NCBI GenBank assembly: GCA_034003245.1
Contig: JAVEYY010000023.1
Location: 10,143 to 74,142, forward strand
Direction of reading: 5' to 3'
DNA: 64,000 nucleotides
Source of the DNA: Perlabentimonas sp034003245
GTDB lineage: Bacteria; Bacteroidota; Bacteroidia; Bacteroidales; Tenuifilaceae
Under the pieces are notes generated by a model. It made no database searches. It was given only the letters and a program-made list of their open reading frames with translations, and had not been told where the DNA came from. Made by a program: the position numbers and the translations under genes. This document shows positions 17,003 through 25,470 of the stretch, in pieces (within the stretch, counting starts at the first letter, position 1; each line of letters begins with the position of its first letter).

Positions 17003-17743
17003 ATGGCAAGCACATCCGAAACCGGTCATGCCAGGTTGGTGGCTAACTTCGAGCGGCTCACCGCCATCGTCTCGTCCTTTGGGGCCGACTATGCCCCCAC
17101 CCGGAACAGCATTAAGCTCCCGGCCCTCAACGCCAAGCTCTCCTCAGCCAAGGATGCTGTCGCCACCGTCAACTCCATCGAGGCCACCTACAAGCATGCC
17201 CTGGCCGATCGCGTTGCAGCGTTCAAGGGGCTAAGCCAGCTTATCACCCGGGTTAACAACGCCGTCAAGGCGTCCGACACCCCTCCCCAGATATACCAGA
17301 ACACCCTCACCTACATCCGCAAGCTGCAGGGCCGAAGGGCCTCCCGTAAGCTCAGCGACGAGGAGGTAAAGACCCTCGAAGCCCAGGGCGAAACCGTTAC
17401 CCAGATCTCCGCCTCCCAGATGAGCTTCGTTATGCGTCTCGATAACCTCCACAAGCTTATCCAGATGCTCAGCGCCATACCAACCTACGCCCCCAACGAG
17501 GAGGAGCTTAAGGTCAGCTCGCTGATGGACATGTACAACCAGCTGCGCACCGCCAACACCAACGTTATTAACGCCACCATCCCCCTCAGAACCGCCCGTG
17601 ATACCCGAAACATCCTCTTATTCCACCCCAGCACCGGGTTGGTCCGCACCTCCACCCAGGTCAAAACCTACATCAAGTCTCTCTACGGCCCCTCCAGCCC
17701 CCAGTACAAATCCATTAGCAAGCTCCTTTTCGTTAGCCACTAA
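17003..17743 (+). CDS. All-helical protein of unknown function with internal duplication
   Basis: A 246-residue soluble protein with no signal peptide or membrane segment. It resembles a conserved Bacteroidetes hypothetical family that I know only by its pattern (TSETGHA start, ISASQMSF middle, SSPQYKSISKL end); no function is known to me. The two halves align with a constant offset of 132-136 residues: YAP at 30-32 and 162-164, I/L-K at 37-38 and 169-170, AL/SL at 41-42 and 173-174, a basic helix at 68-70 and 198-202, GL at 76-77 and 212-213, and V-x5-K at 84-89 and 220-225. The linker 109-118 is very basic (GRRASRK). It is GC-rich in third positions, unlike its surroundings. The 21-bp array starts 100 bp after the stop codon. 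DNA or RNA binding is only an inference. Confidence 0.8.
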   Translation: MASTSETGHARLVANFERLTAIVSSFGADYAPTRNSIKLPALNAKLSSAKDAVATVNSIEATYKHALADRVAAFKGLSQLITRVNNAVKASDTPPQIYQNTLTYIRKLQGRRASRKLSDEEVKTLEAQGETVTQISASQMSFVMRLDNLHKLIQMLSAIPTYAPNEEELKVSSLMDMYNQLRTANTNVINATIPLRTARDTRNILLFHPSTGLVRTSTQVKTYIKSLYGPSSPQYKSISKLLFVSH

Positions 17744-17842
17744 CTGTTTGCCCTCTTAAGCTCTTGCCTTCGGCAGAAAACCATCCCCACGGCTGCATCA
17801 ACCTCCCTTACGGCTGCACAGGGAAAAAGGAAAGTAACAATT

Positions 17843-18178
17843 GATTCCGTTAATGCTGCAATAATCTCCGTTAATCATAAATCAACCATCGTTAAATTTG
17901 CAAAAGGTCTCATTTAAATAGTATGATATACCGTTAAAGCTGAAACAAACATCGTTAATCAAGAATTGGGCTCCGTTAGTATTGCCATAAGTGTAGTTAA
18001 AACTGGATGATATCCCGTTTAGGTTGTAATACTCATTGGTAAGAGTACATCAAGTGTCGGTAGGACTGATTTAAGATCAGGTGATATTGCAGTAGGCTTT
18101 AGTAATGTTATATCGGACTGTTATAATATTAAATCAAACCCTTGTAAGATTCAAGTAGACGTTGGTGTTTTTACATCC
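17843..18178. repeat. Degenerate 21-bp phase-locked array (16 units)
   Basis: Sixteen consecutive units of exactly 21 bp without an indel, 17843 to 18178. Individual units differ a lot, but columns are conserved: position 9 is T in 16/16, 7 is G in 12/16, 10 and 11 are A in 12/16 and 13/16 (core GTTAA or GGTAA), 15 is T in 14/16, 16 is a purine in 15/16, 18 is A in 14/16, 21 is A in 13/16, and 3 is a pyrimidine in 15/16. The core is strongest in units 1-9 and relaxes after that. No frame is open through the array. It follows a 99-bp unique spacer after the helical protein gene. Confidence 0.85.
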
Positions 18179-18180
18179 CG

Positions 18181-18330
18181 AACCGGTAGTGCTGATACAT
18201 GCACCCAGTGGGATGCGCCTCCCACTTGGAGCGTCACAAATTGCTCCTAGCCCCTTTTAACCCCCTAGCGCAGGATCGCTACACCCTGTTGTCACCAGGC
18301 TAAAGCCTGTTGCCCCGAGGGGTCTACGGT
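18181..18330. other. Hairpin-rich noncoding segment downstream of the array
   Basis: Contains AGTGGGA-tgcgcc-TCCCACT (18207-18226) and CAGGCT-aa-AGCCTG (18296-18309), followed by a C-rich/G-rich stretch (ccccgagggg). This reads as a structured noncoding element rather than a gene. The remaining 18331-18532 has no feature I can support apart from chance frames. Confidence 0.5.
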
Positions 18331-18532
18331 GCTGCTCGATGTTTGTGCTTAGGTCATGCTCAAAATCACAGTCTATCCAGATTCAAGTAGCCTGTGACTA
18401 CCTTGTAATGCGACCTTGCTCGCTCCTTTTGGGCTCATCAACTTATATGTTTTTTGATATTCTTTTTCGCCACAGGGCCATGGCAAATAAACGTTTCGTT
18501 CAGCTATTGGGGCAACTTGTATAAAAAAGTAG

Positions 18533-18540
18533 TAATTTTG
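18533..18540 (+). promoter_or_regulatory. -7 element (TAATTTTG) upstream of the DUF2723 gene
   Basis: TAATTTTG fits the Bacteroidetes -7 consensus TAnnTTTG and lies 22 bp before the ATG at 18563. That is consistent with a short leader. The -33 region is not convincing. Confidence 0.45.
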
Positions 18541-18562
18541 CCTACTAAACAAAACTTGACCC

Positions 18563-21500
18563 ATGAATCAGTTTTCCCTTAAGCAGTACCAGAGAGCCAA
18601 CGTAATTTTGGGGTGGATAGCCTTTGCCATTGCGGCGGTTGTTTACCTTTTAACCATTGAACCCACAGCCAGCTTTTGGGATTGTGGCGAGTTTATTGCC
18701 AGTGGTTACAAACTTGAGGTAGGTCACCCTCCCGGAGCACCCATCTTTATGCTGCTTATGCGGTTCTTCACCATGCTGGCTCCTACAACTGAGCTAATAC
18801 CCATATTTGCCAACGCCATGTCGGCCTTGGCCAGCGCATTTACTATACTTTTCCTCTTTTGGACAATTACTCACCTGGCTCGCAAGCTGGTTGATATAAA
18901 GGATGGTGTTTACACCTCTACCCAGCTAATCCTAATCCTTGGATCGGGTTTGGTTGGCGCTTTGGCATACACCTTTTCCGACACCTTCTGGTTCTCGGCT
19001 GTTGAGGCCGAGGTTTACGCCACCTCATCGCTTTTTACTGCCCTGGTTTTTTGGGCTATCCTAAAATGGGAGAATGTGGCCAACGAGCCATATGCCAATC
19101 GATGGCTTGTGCTTATTGCGTACCTAATGGGTCTCTCAATAGGGGTGCACTTGCTAAACCTGTTGGCCATTCCGGCCATTGTGTTGGTTTACTACTTTAA
19201 GAAGTACACCGTTACCCCTTGGGGGATTGTTAAGGCGCTTGCCATAAGCGTAGTTCTTCTACTAGCTATGATGTATGGTATTATTCAGGGATTTATTGTA
19301 TTTGCCTCTAAGGTTGAGCTGCTTTTTGTTAATGGTTTTGGATTGCCTTACAAATCGGGCGTTTTCTTCTACATTGCTGCAGTTGCAGCCTTGCTTGGAT
19401 GGGGTATTTACTTTACGCATAAGCATGCAAAGCCAATCCTCAATACAATTCTGGTGAGTTTTGCCGTTATTCTAATCGGTTACAGCTCCTTTGCGCTAAT
19501 TGTGATTCGCTCCTCGGCAAATCCCCCGATGAATCAGAACAGCCCCGACAATATGTTCTCGCTGCTCTACTACCTCAACCGCGAGCAGTATGGCGATAGG
19601 CCGCTGGTATTCGGCCACTCCTTCGATGCGCCGGTTATCGATAGGGTAAATGGAAGCCCGCAGTACATTCAAAAGGATGGAAAGTACGTGGTGGCTAGCC
19701 ATAAGCCCGAGCTGGTTTACGACGATCGGTTTATCTCATTTTTCCCTAGGATATACAGCTCCGAGCCTCGTCATGTTGAGGCATACAAGCAGTGGACAAA
19801 CTTTGCAGGAAGACCAATCCGCGTATCCGGTAGGGGAGGCGAAGCCGAGGTACGACGTGCGCCTACTTTTGGTGAGAACTTGAGGTTCTTCTTCTCCTAC
19901 CAAATGGGACATATGTACTGGCGCTACTTTATGTGGAATTTTGCGGGCCGACAAAACGATATTCAAGGACATGGCGAAGTGGTAAAGGGAAATTGGATTA
20001 GTGGAATTCCTTTTGTCGACTCCCCACGTCTTGGCTCTCAAAAAGATTTACCATCGGTATACAAGGGGAAAGCGCATAACCGTTACTTTATGCTTCCTTT
20101 CCTTTTAGGTATTGCAGGATTGCTAATTCAGTACCTTCGCAATCGAAAAGATTTTTGGGTGGTAACTCTACTGTTTGTGCTTACTGGGATTGCCATTGTG
20201 GTTTACCTTAACCAAACTCCTTATCAGCCACGAGAGCGCGATTATGCCTACGCTGGTAGCTTCTACGCTTTTAGCATCTGGATTGGACTAGGAGTGATTG
20301 CTCTGTTTCTGGCGGTGCGCAAGGCATTCGACAAAGCCCCTGGGGCTTTAATTGCTTCATCTGTAGGCTTGGTTTTTGTGCCCGGGCTAATGGCTGTTGA
20401 GAACTGGGACGATCACGATCGTTCGGGTAACTACATATCCATCGATTTTGCATACAATACTCTGCAGAGCCTCGAACCTAACTCAATAATCTTCTCCTAC
20501 GGAGATAACGACACCTTCCCATTGTGGTACGCTCAGGAGGTTGAGGGAGTGAGGACAGATGTGCGGGTAACTAACCTTAGCTACCTGCGTGCCGACTGGT
20601 ATATCGATCAGATGCTACGCAAGGCCTACGGATCTGAGCCATTGCCAGTTAGCATGACAATGGATAAGTTTGTTCTAGGAACTCGCGAGGTTGTTTTGGC
20701 AACCGATCGCATATCGCAGCCTATCCATGTTCGGCAGGCAATGGATTTTGTGCTAAACGACAATCCGAGTACCCGTATTAGTTCACCTTTTGAACGTAAC
20801 CAAACCGTCGATTTCTTTCCATCGCGTAACCTCTTTTTACCTGTTGATAAGGAGAAGGCGGCTCGTAACGGTGTTGTTCGTCCCGAGAGAATGAACGAGG
20901 TGGCTGATACCATGCGCTGGCGAATCCCTACCAACTACGTACTTAAGGATGGCTTGTTCCTGATGGATTTGATGGCGACCAATAATTGGGATCGACCCAT
21001 GTACTTTGCCATAACCGTGAGCTCCGAAACATATCAGAACCTCGATGGTTACTTCCAGCTCGAAGGACTTGTTTACCGTATTGTCCCCATTGAAGCCCCA
21101 AGGGAGGGGGGGAGGTATGGTAAGGCCAATACCGATATTCTCTACCAGAATCTTATGGAGAAGTATCAGTATAGAAGCATTGCCAATCCCCAGGTGTACA
21201 TCAATGAGAACAGCTCTAGGATAATCTCAAACTACAGGAATATTTTTGGTCGCCTGGCGCGTGCGCTGAATGAGGAGGGAAAAAGTGAGAAGGCCATCGC
21301 CGCTCTCGATAGGTGCATGGAGGTTGTTCCACACGAGACCGTCCCCTTCAATTTCTTTGCGCTATCCCTAATCGAGGGGTACTATAGAGCAGGAGATATT
21401 GAAAAAGGGGTTAAGTACTCCACTGTCTTCATGGAGCAGTGCGCCGAGGAGCTAAGCTACCTTCTCTCCCTGTCCGATAGGATCTCGGGAACAGTTCGTA

Positions 21501-21622
21501 GCGAGACGGAGCTGAACCTATACATCCTGCAGGAACTTTACAAGCTCGCCTCCAGCTTTGAGGATGGTGACCATAAGCAAGAGCTCGAACGTCTTTTTGC
21601 CGCCATGGGCGCCAATGGGTAG
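18563..21622 (+). CDS. DUF2723 integral membrane glycosyltransferase-like protein
   Basis: A 1019-residue polytopic protein with the DUF2723 signature near the N-terminus: WDCGEFIASGYKLEVGHPPGAP at residues about 52-73, where the acidic pair is the presumed catalytic site of the GT-C fold (related to eukaryotic TMEM260 O-mannosyltransferases). About ten or eleven helices fill residues 15-330 and 510-620. A soluble domain of about 400 residues follows, with a helical TPR-like end (EEGKSEKAIAALDRCMEV). It is predicted to move a sugar from a lipid-linked donor onto protein on the outer face of the inner membrane. It is followed at once by a NodB deacetylase gene (6-bp gap) and glycosyltransferases. 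Confidence 0.88.
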   Translation: MNQFSLKQYQRANVILGWIAFAIAAVVYLLTIEPTASFWDCGEFIASGYKLEVGHPPGAPIFMLLMRFFTMLAPTTELIPIFANAMSALASAFTILFLFWTITHLARKLVDIKDGVYTSTQLILILGSGLVGALAYTFSDTFWFSAVEAEVYATSSLFTALVFWAILKWENVANEPYANRWLVLIAYLMGLSIGVHLLNLLAIPAIVLVYYFKKYTVTPWGIVKALAISVVLLLAMMYGIIQGFIVFASKVELLFVNGFGLPYKSGVFFYIAAVAALLGWGIYFTHKHAKPILNTILVSFAVILIGYSSFALIVIRSSANPPMNQNSPDNMFSLLYYLNREQYGDRPLVFGHSFDAPVIDRVNGSPQYIQKDGKYVVASHKPELVYDDRFISFFPRIYSSEPRHVEAYKQWTNFAGRPIRVSGRGGEAEVRRAPTFGENLRFFFSYQMGHMYWRYFMWNFAGRQNDIQGHGEVVKGNWISGIPFVDSPRLGSQKDLPSVYKGKAHNRYFMLPFLLGIAGLLIQYLRNRKDFWVVTLLFVLTGIAIVVYLNQTPYQPRERDYAYAGSFYAFSIWIGLGVIALFLAVRKAFDKAPGALIASSVGLVFVPGLMAVENWDDHDRSGNYISIDFAYNTLQSLEPNSIIFSYGDNDTFPLWYAQEVEGVRTDVRVTNLSYLRADWYIDQMLRKAYGSEPLPVSMTMDKFVLGTREVVLATDRISQPIHVRQAMDFVLNDNPSTRISSPFERNQTVDFFPSRNLFLPVDKEKAARNGVVRPERMNEVADTMRWRIPTNYVLKDGLFLMDLMATNNWDRPMYFAITVSSETYQNLDGYFQLEGLVYRIVPIEAPREGGRYGKANTDILYQNLMEKYQYRSIANPQVYINENSSRIISNYRNIFGRLARALNEEGKSEKAIAALDRCMEVVPHETVPFNFFALSLIEGYYRAGDIEKGVKYSTVFMEQCAEELSYLLSLSDRISGTVRSETELNLYILQELYKLASSFEDGDHKQELERLFAAMGANG

Positions 21623-21628
21623 CCTGTT

Positions 21629-22240
21629 ATGATAAACCTAAGTCCACCAAAGCTGTTCACGAAGTTCTTCCCTGGGTTTACATGGAGTATGCCCGATACT
21701 GAGAATGCCGTGTACCTAACCTTCGACGATGGGCCAACGGAGGGGGTTACGCCCTGGGTGCTCGATACGCTTAGGGAATACGATGCGAAGGCTACTTTCT
21801 TTTGCTTGGGCAAGAAGGTGGAGATGCATCCCGATATATTTCAGAGGATTATCGAGGAGGGGCACGCCATAGGGAATCACAGCTACAGCCACCTTAAGGG
21901 CTGGGAAACGCCCACTGGGCAGTATGTGCAGGATGTGGACTTGGCTAACGATTTGCTCAATACAACCCTTTTCCGTCCGCCCTACGGGCGGATTAAAAAA
22001 AGCCAATCGAAGCTGCTCGGCCGACGCTACCGCATTATTATGTGGAACGTGCTGAGTATGGACTACAGCCGCTGGATCACACCCAAACGCTGCGCACAAA
22101 TTGTACTCAACAACCTGCGCCCCGGCGCCATTATCGTCTTCCACGACTCCCGCAAAGCGGAGGAGAATATGCGCTACGCGCTGGTAAGGGTGCTGGAAGA
22201 GGCTAATAGGAGGGGGTTAAGGTTTGGATTAATTCATTAA
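21629..22240 (+). CDS. NodB-family polysaccharide deacetylase
   Basis: A 203-residue single-domain carbohydrate esterase (CE4). All motifs are visible: TFDDGPTEG (catalytic Asp and metal Asp), GNHSYSHL (metal His pair), RPPYGRI, the MDYSRW segment and VFHDS near the C-terminus. It removes N-acetyl groups from polysaccharides such as peptidoglycan or surface glycans. There is no obvious signal peptide; MINLSPPKLFTKFFPGF at the start is amphipathic, so the protein may be cytoplasmic or membrane-peripheral. It begins 6 bp after the DUF2723 stop and is followed by a glycosyltransferase after 5 bp, so it is part of a glycan operon. Confidence 0.9.
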   Translation: MINLSPPKLFTKFFPGFTWSMPDTENAVYLTFDDGPTEGVTPWVLDTLREYDAKATFFCLGKKVEMHPDIFQRIIEEGHAIGNHSYSHLKGWETPTGQYVQDVDLANDLLNTTLFRPPYGRIKKSQSKLLGRRYRIIMWNVLSMDYSRWITPKRCAQIVLNNLRPGAIIVFHDSRKAEENMRYALVRVLEEANRRGLRFGLIH

Positions 22241-22245
22241 AAACA

Positions 22246-23382
22246 GTGTCCAAAACCCAGATAACACGAGCGCTTTTTCTGATTCAGCTCCCACCGCCTA
22301 TTCACGGTGCCAGCGTGATGAATCAGTCCGTTTACCATGCCATAAGCACCGATAGCCAGTTTGAGACTCGATTAATTAGTTTAAATTTTGCCAGAGATTT
22401 AGCGGATTTGCAGAAAGTGCGATTGGGTAAAGTTTTCAAAGCTTTTGCAATACTTTTTAGGCTTATTTGGCAACTGCTAACGTTTCGACCCAGTACCGTA
22501 TACTTCTCTATGGTCCCTCTTAACTTTGTATTGATTAGGGATGCATTGTACTTGTTGATTATAAAATTACTATTGCCAAAGGGTAAGTATGTTTTGCATT
22601 TTCACCGATCGGGATTAATTGAGTACTCAAATAAATGGGGGTTAAACTGGTTCTATAGAATTCTATTTAGGGGGTGCGATATAGTTCACCTTTCCGAAGG
22701 TCTTGTGAGGAAAGAGATTCTACCCTTAAAGTTGCAGGCCACAAGGGTGCATGTAATCCCAAACTTTATAAGTAACTCTGAACCAACTGAAAGAAACAAG
22801 GCAGAAAGAGACCCCAATTGTATCCTTTTTCTCTCCAATTTGCTACCCCATAAGGGTTTCGATAAGCTTGTGCAGGCCTTCGCATTGCTTACGGATGAAT
22901 ACCCCCAGCTAAGGCTTACCATAGCAGGACAACCGCAAAATCTAAAGGTTGAGAGTGACCTTAGAGATATGGTTAGAACGCTAAACCTTTCTGATAGAGT
23001 GCAAATAGTTGGATTTGTTGATAGGGAAAAGAAGCGTATGCTACTCGAAAGTGCTTCAATATTAGTTTTACCTTCGGAGCGCGAGTATTTTCCACTGGTT
23101 ATTCTTGAGGCAATGATGGCTGGAGTTGCGGTTATAGCGAGTGAGCGTGAGAATCTAAGTAGCATCTTTGTTGATAAAAAGGAGATTCTTTTTATCGATA
23201 GGCTTACACCCGATTCTATTGCAGAAAGTATAAAGCTGATGATAGAAAATCCTCAAATGAGTGATGAAATTTCAATCGGAGGGAATCGTAAAGCGAATCA
23301 ACTACAACATGAAAGCCTTAATAAGATAAAAACAGTTTTGTGTTTTATAAGGAATGAGGATAAACAAAACGAATTAGATTAG
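22246..23382 (+). CDS. Group 1 glycosyltransferase (GT4-like)
   Basis: A 378-residue GT-B glycosyltransferase. The N-terminal domain opens with a glycine-rich loop (LPPPIHGASVMNQSV) typical of GT4 enzymes. The C-terminal donor domain has ILFLSNLLPHKGFDKLVQAF, the LTIAGQ strand, RVQIVGFVDREKKRMLL, and the E-x7-E sugar-nucleotide motif (PSEREYFPLVILEAMMAGVAV). The start is GTG at 22246, 5 bp after the deacetylase stop. Its last 38 bp overlap the convergent glycosyltransferase gene on the other strand (23345-23382). The acceptor and sugar are unknown. Confidence 0.88.
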   Translation: MSKTQITRALFLIQLPPPIHGASVMNQSVYHAISTDSQFETRLISLNFARDLADLQKVRLGKVFKAFAILFRLIWQLLTFRPSTVYFSMVPLNFVLIRDALYLLIIKLLLPKGKYVLHFHRSGLIEYSNKWGLNWFYRILFRGCDIVHLSEGLVRKEILPLKLQATRVHVIPNFISNSEPTERNKAERDPNCILFLSNLLPHKGFDKLVQAFALLTDEYPQLRLTIAGQPQNLKVESDLRDMVRTLNLSDRVQIVGFVDREKKRMLLESASILVLPSEREYFPLVILEAMMAGVAVIASERENLSSIFVDKKEILFIDRLTPDSIAESIKLMIENPQMSDEISIGGNRKANQLQHESLNKIKTVLCFIRNEDKQNELD

Positions 23383-24490
23383 ATGCAACATTTTCAATCC
23401 TAAAATGTTTTTCAGCGTACACTCTAGTTTTATTGCCAAGGATATTCCTTAAATCAGCAGAATCAATTAAATCCTCAATCCCCTTTGTAAATTGCTGTTT
23501 ATTCGAGAACAATTGAATACCACTATCCTCTTCCAACTCTTTATCTATTCCTTCAATTCCTCTTACAAGGCATGGCAATCCGCAGGCCATTGCCTCATTT
23601 AAGGAGTTGGGCGGAAAGCCCTCGGCATAAGCTCCATGTAAAAAGATATCTGATGCATTAAGATACTCCAAAACGTTAGACTTTGGTCCCACAAATCTAA
23701 TTCTATTGCCAAGCAATTCTTTCCCCTGCTGCTGTAAATGTTCCATCTCAAGCCATTTTCTATATAATCTACTAGTTCTACTAGGGCTATTCTCACCAAC
23801 CAATAAATAAATATAATCATGTTCTACTCCCGATAGCCAATGGAATATCTCGGGGAATCCTTTTCGTTGAATAATGTGTCCAAGCGATATCAGAATAGGA
23901 ATACTATTAGGTAATCCCAGCTTGCTTCTTAACTCATCCTTACTGGAAGCAGGATTGCTAAAGAAGATATTAGGAACTCCTTGGGGAGATTGAAAGACTC
24001 GCTTTTTTCCAATCACCCTATTATAATCATCAATAAATGATTCGTTTAAGCCCCAGTAACCCCAAGCCAATAAATAGATAAACCTATTGAATGGGTTTCT
24101 TCTTGTTAAACTTGAAATGCTGTCGAAGCCCCATAGAGTAGAGCGAAAAACAACCCTCTTGCCAAGGATGGCTCCTAAAATGATAGCAATACGGTTACCA
24201 AGGGTTCGCCCGTAAACCATCCAAACCTTGAACTTACGCCCCTGAACAAGTAACTTTTTAAAGAAGAATAACCTTGATACGATTTTACCTAATAAGCTAT
24301 GGAAAAAGTAAGGGGTAGATATAATATGGTCATCGTCAGTACCTACATATTCAGGAGCACGAAGGGTTAGTACCTTTGATACCATGCATTGTCCCCGAAG
24401 TGACTCAGCTAGGTAATAGGCGCTCCGTCCATCGCCAGCTCCAGCAGGATAAGTCTCAGAGGTAATAAGAAGGATACCTTTCTTGCTCAT
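23345..24490 (-). CDS. Group 1 glycosyltransferase (GT4-like)
   Basis: A 381-residue GT-B enzyme. It begins with ILLITSETYPAGAGDGRSAYYLAE (acceptor-domain glycine loop). The donor domain includes ILISLGHIIQRKGFPEIFHWL, YLLVGENS, RIRFVGPKSNVLEYLNASDIFLHGAYAEGF and LNEAMACGLPCLV, which carries the E-x7-E region. It converges on and overlaps the preceding glycosyltransferase by 38 bp. At its 5' end it overlaps the upstream sulfotransferase stop by 4 bp (ATGA), showing translational coupling. Together they suggest addition of a sugar and a sulfate to the same glycan. Confidence 0.87.
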   Translation of the reverse strand: MSKKGILLITSETYPAGAGDGRSAYYLAESLRGQCMVSKVLTLRAPEYVGTDDDHIISTPYFFHSLLGKIVSRLFFFKKLLVQGRKFKVWMVYGRTLGNRIAIILGAILGKRVVFRSTLWGFDSISSLTRRNPFNRFIYLLAWGYWGLNESFIDDYNRVIGKKRVFQSPQGVPNIFFSNPASSKDELRSKLGLPNSIPILISLGHIIQRKGFPEIFHWLSGVEHDYIYLLVGENSPSRTSRLYRKWLEMEHLQQQGKELLGNRIRFVGPKSNVLEYLNASDIFLHGAYAEGFPPNSLNEAMACGLPCLVRGIEGIDKELEEDSGIQLFSNKQQFTKGIEDLIDSADLRNILGNKTRVYAEKHFRIENVASNLIRFVYPHSL

Positions 24491-25449
24491 AACATTCGGC
24501 TATTTGGAGGTAGGTGTATACCTCTTTTTAAAGCAGTAATGTGACGCAGGTATGCAGGTATAGCATGTATTAATATATGCCATTGGAATGGATTTTTGTA
24601 AATCGGGGTATATCCCTTAAGAGAAAGCAGCTCTCTACATACCCACTCAATACACTTTATCTCAGTAACCGAGAGTCTTCGTTTCCATATCTCCGAGGAA
24701 TCACTTGTAATCGGCTTGTTAATATTTTCATGTATGTCCTTAAGGTTTGATGCAATTTTTTTGGAGTAAGCAGGTTGACTTTCATCTAATTCATAATAGC
24801 TCCCAAGCTCCAGTATTAGGTTATTAATTGTTCTATTTGTTTCAGAAACAAGGTTTTCGTAATAAAGTTCCAGAGCCTTTGAGCCATCCACATTCATTAA
24901 ATTTTCACACCATCGAATTTGTCTACTCCATTCCAGTGATGTTTCAAATGGACTACTTGTCATGGGTTTACCCCAGGAACCTATCGCTTCTTTCTGAGAG
25001 TGGTATATTGCTCTAGGATCCCTTACCAGATTTATTAATCTAACGGAGTACCTCTCTATATCTGCCTTACGAATTTTCTTATATATGAATGGAAGGTGCG
25101 TGTTTTTGAAAACTATATGAGTGCATGTTGAGTTCTCTGAAATGGCTGAACGGGTGATAAACCGAAAAAACAAATCAATTGATGCCAACTCGTTCTCCTG
25201 CTTTCCGAATAGCTCATTAAAACTTCCCCTGTACGAGAAGAGAGAAAGTTTGAAGTCATTTTGCAATGCTTTGTCCAGCACTTTAACTATATTTGAACCA
25301 GCATAGACTCTTTGGTATGGTTTTTCGAGTAGTGTTTTAGCCAGCAATTCCGATTCGGGCAAGCAAACAAAACCCTTAACTTTGCTAAGTTCAGAGAGTA
25401 GCAGGGTGGATCCCGAACGATTGATATAGCCTACAAAAATTATTCTCAT
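24487..25449 (-). CDS. Sulfotransferase
   Basis: About 320 residues, placed from the ATG at 25449 (MRIIFVGYINRSGSTLLLSEL). The open frame extends 25 codons further, but that part is upstream of the -7 promoter element. The 5'-PAPS binding loop is GYINRSGSTLLLSE (residues 7-20), and the 3'-phosphate site is LVRDPRAIYHSQ (about 155-166) with the conserved Arg and Ser. These motifs identify the PAPS-dependent sulfotransferase fold. The target is probably a carbohydrate, given the flanking glycosyltransferases. It is transcribed divergently from 25471, with only 21 bp between the two start codons. Confidence 0.85.
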   Translation of the reverse strand: MRIIFVGYINRSGSTLLLSELSKVKGFVCLPESELLAKTLLEKPYQRVYAGSNIVKVLDKALQNDFKLSLFSYRGSFNELFGKQENELASIDLFFRFITRSAISENSTCTHIVFKNTHLPFIYKKIRKADIERYSVRLINLVRDPRAIYHSQKEAIGSWGKPMTSSPFETSLEWSRQIRWCENLMNVDGSKALELYYENLVSETNRTINNLILELGSYYELDESQPAYSKKIASNLKDIHENINKPITSDSSEIWKRRLSVTEIKCIEWVCRELLSLKGYTPIYKNPFQWHILIHAIPAYLRHITALKRGIHLPPNSRML

Positions 25450-25453
25450 AGAG

Positions 25454-25461
25454 CAAAGATA
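25454..25461 (-). promoter_or_regulatory. -7 element (TATCTTTG) upstream of the sulfotransferase gene
   Basis: On the minus strand TATCTTTG (25461 down to 25454) matches TAnnTTTG and ends 4 bp before the ATG at 25449. Transcription would start at or next to the start codon. The element lies in the 21-bp gap between two divergent start codons, so RNA polymerase binding here would compete with the other gene. Confidence 0.5.
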
Positions 25462-25470
25462 AACATTGCC

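Noticed and set aside
17843..18178. CRISPR, or tandem interspaced guide RNA array
   Set aside because: No near-identical direct repeat separates unique spacers: conservation is spread over single columns of a 21-bp unit. No cas or associated nuclease gene is nearby. I therefore describe it as a degenerate periodic array.
17843..18178. Coding sequence of a 7-residue repeat protein
   Set aside because: Stops occur in each frame I translated (plus strand in units 4, 8 and 9; minus strand in units 2, 10, 11, 12 and 14). A dead gene remains possible, but the strict absence of indels argues against simple decay.
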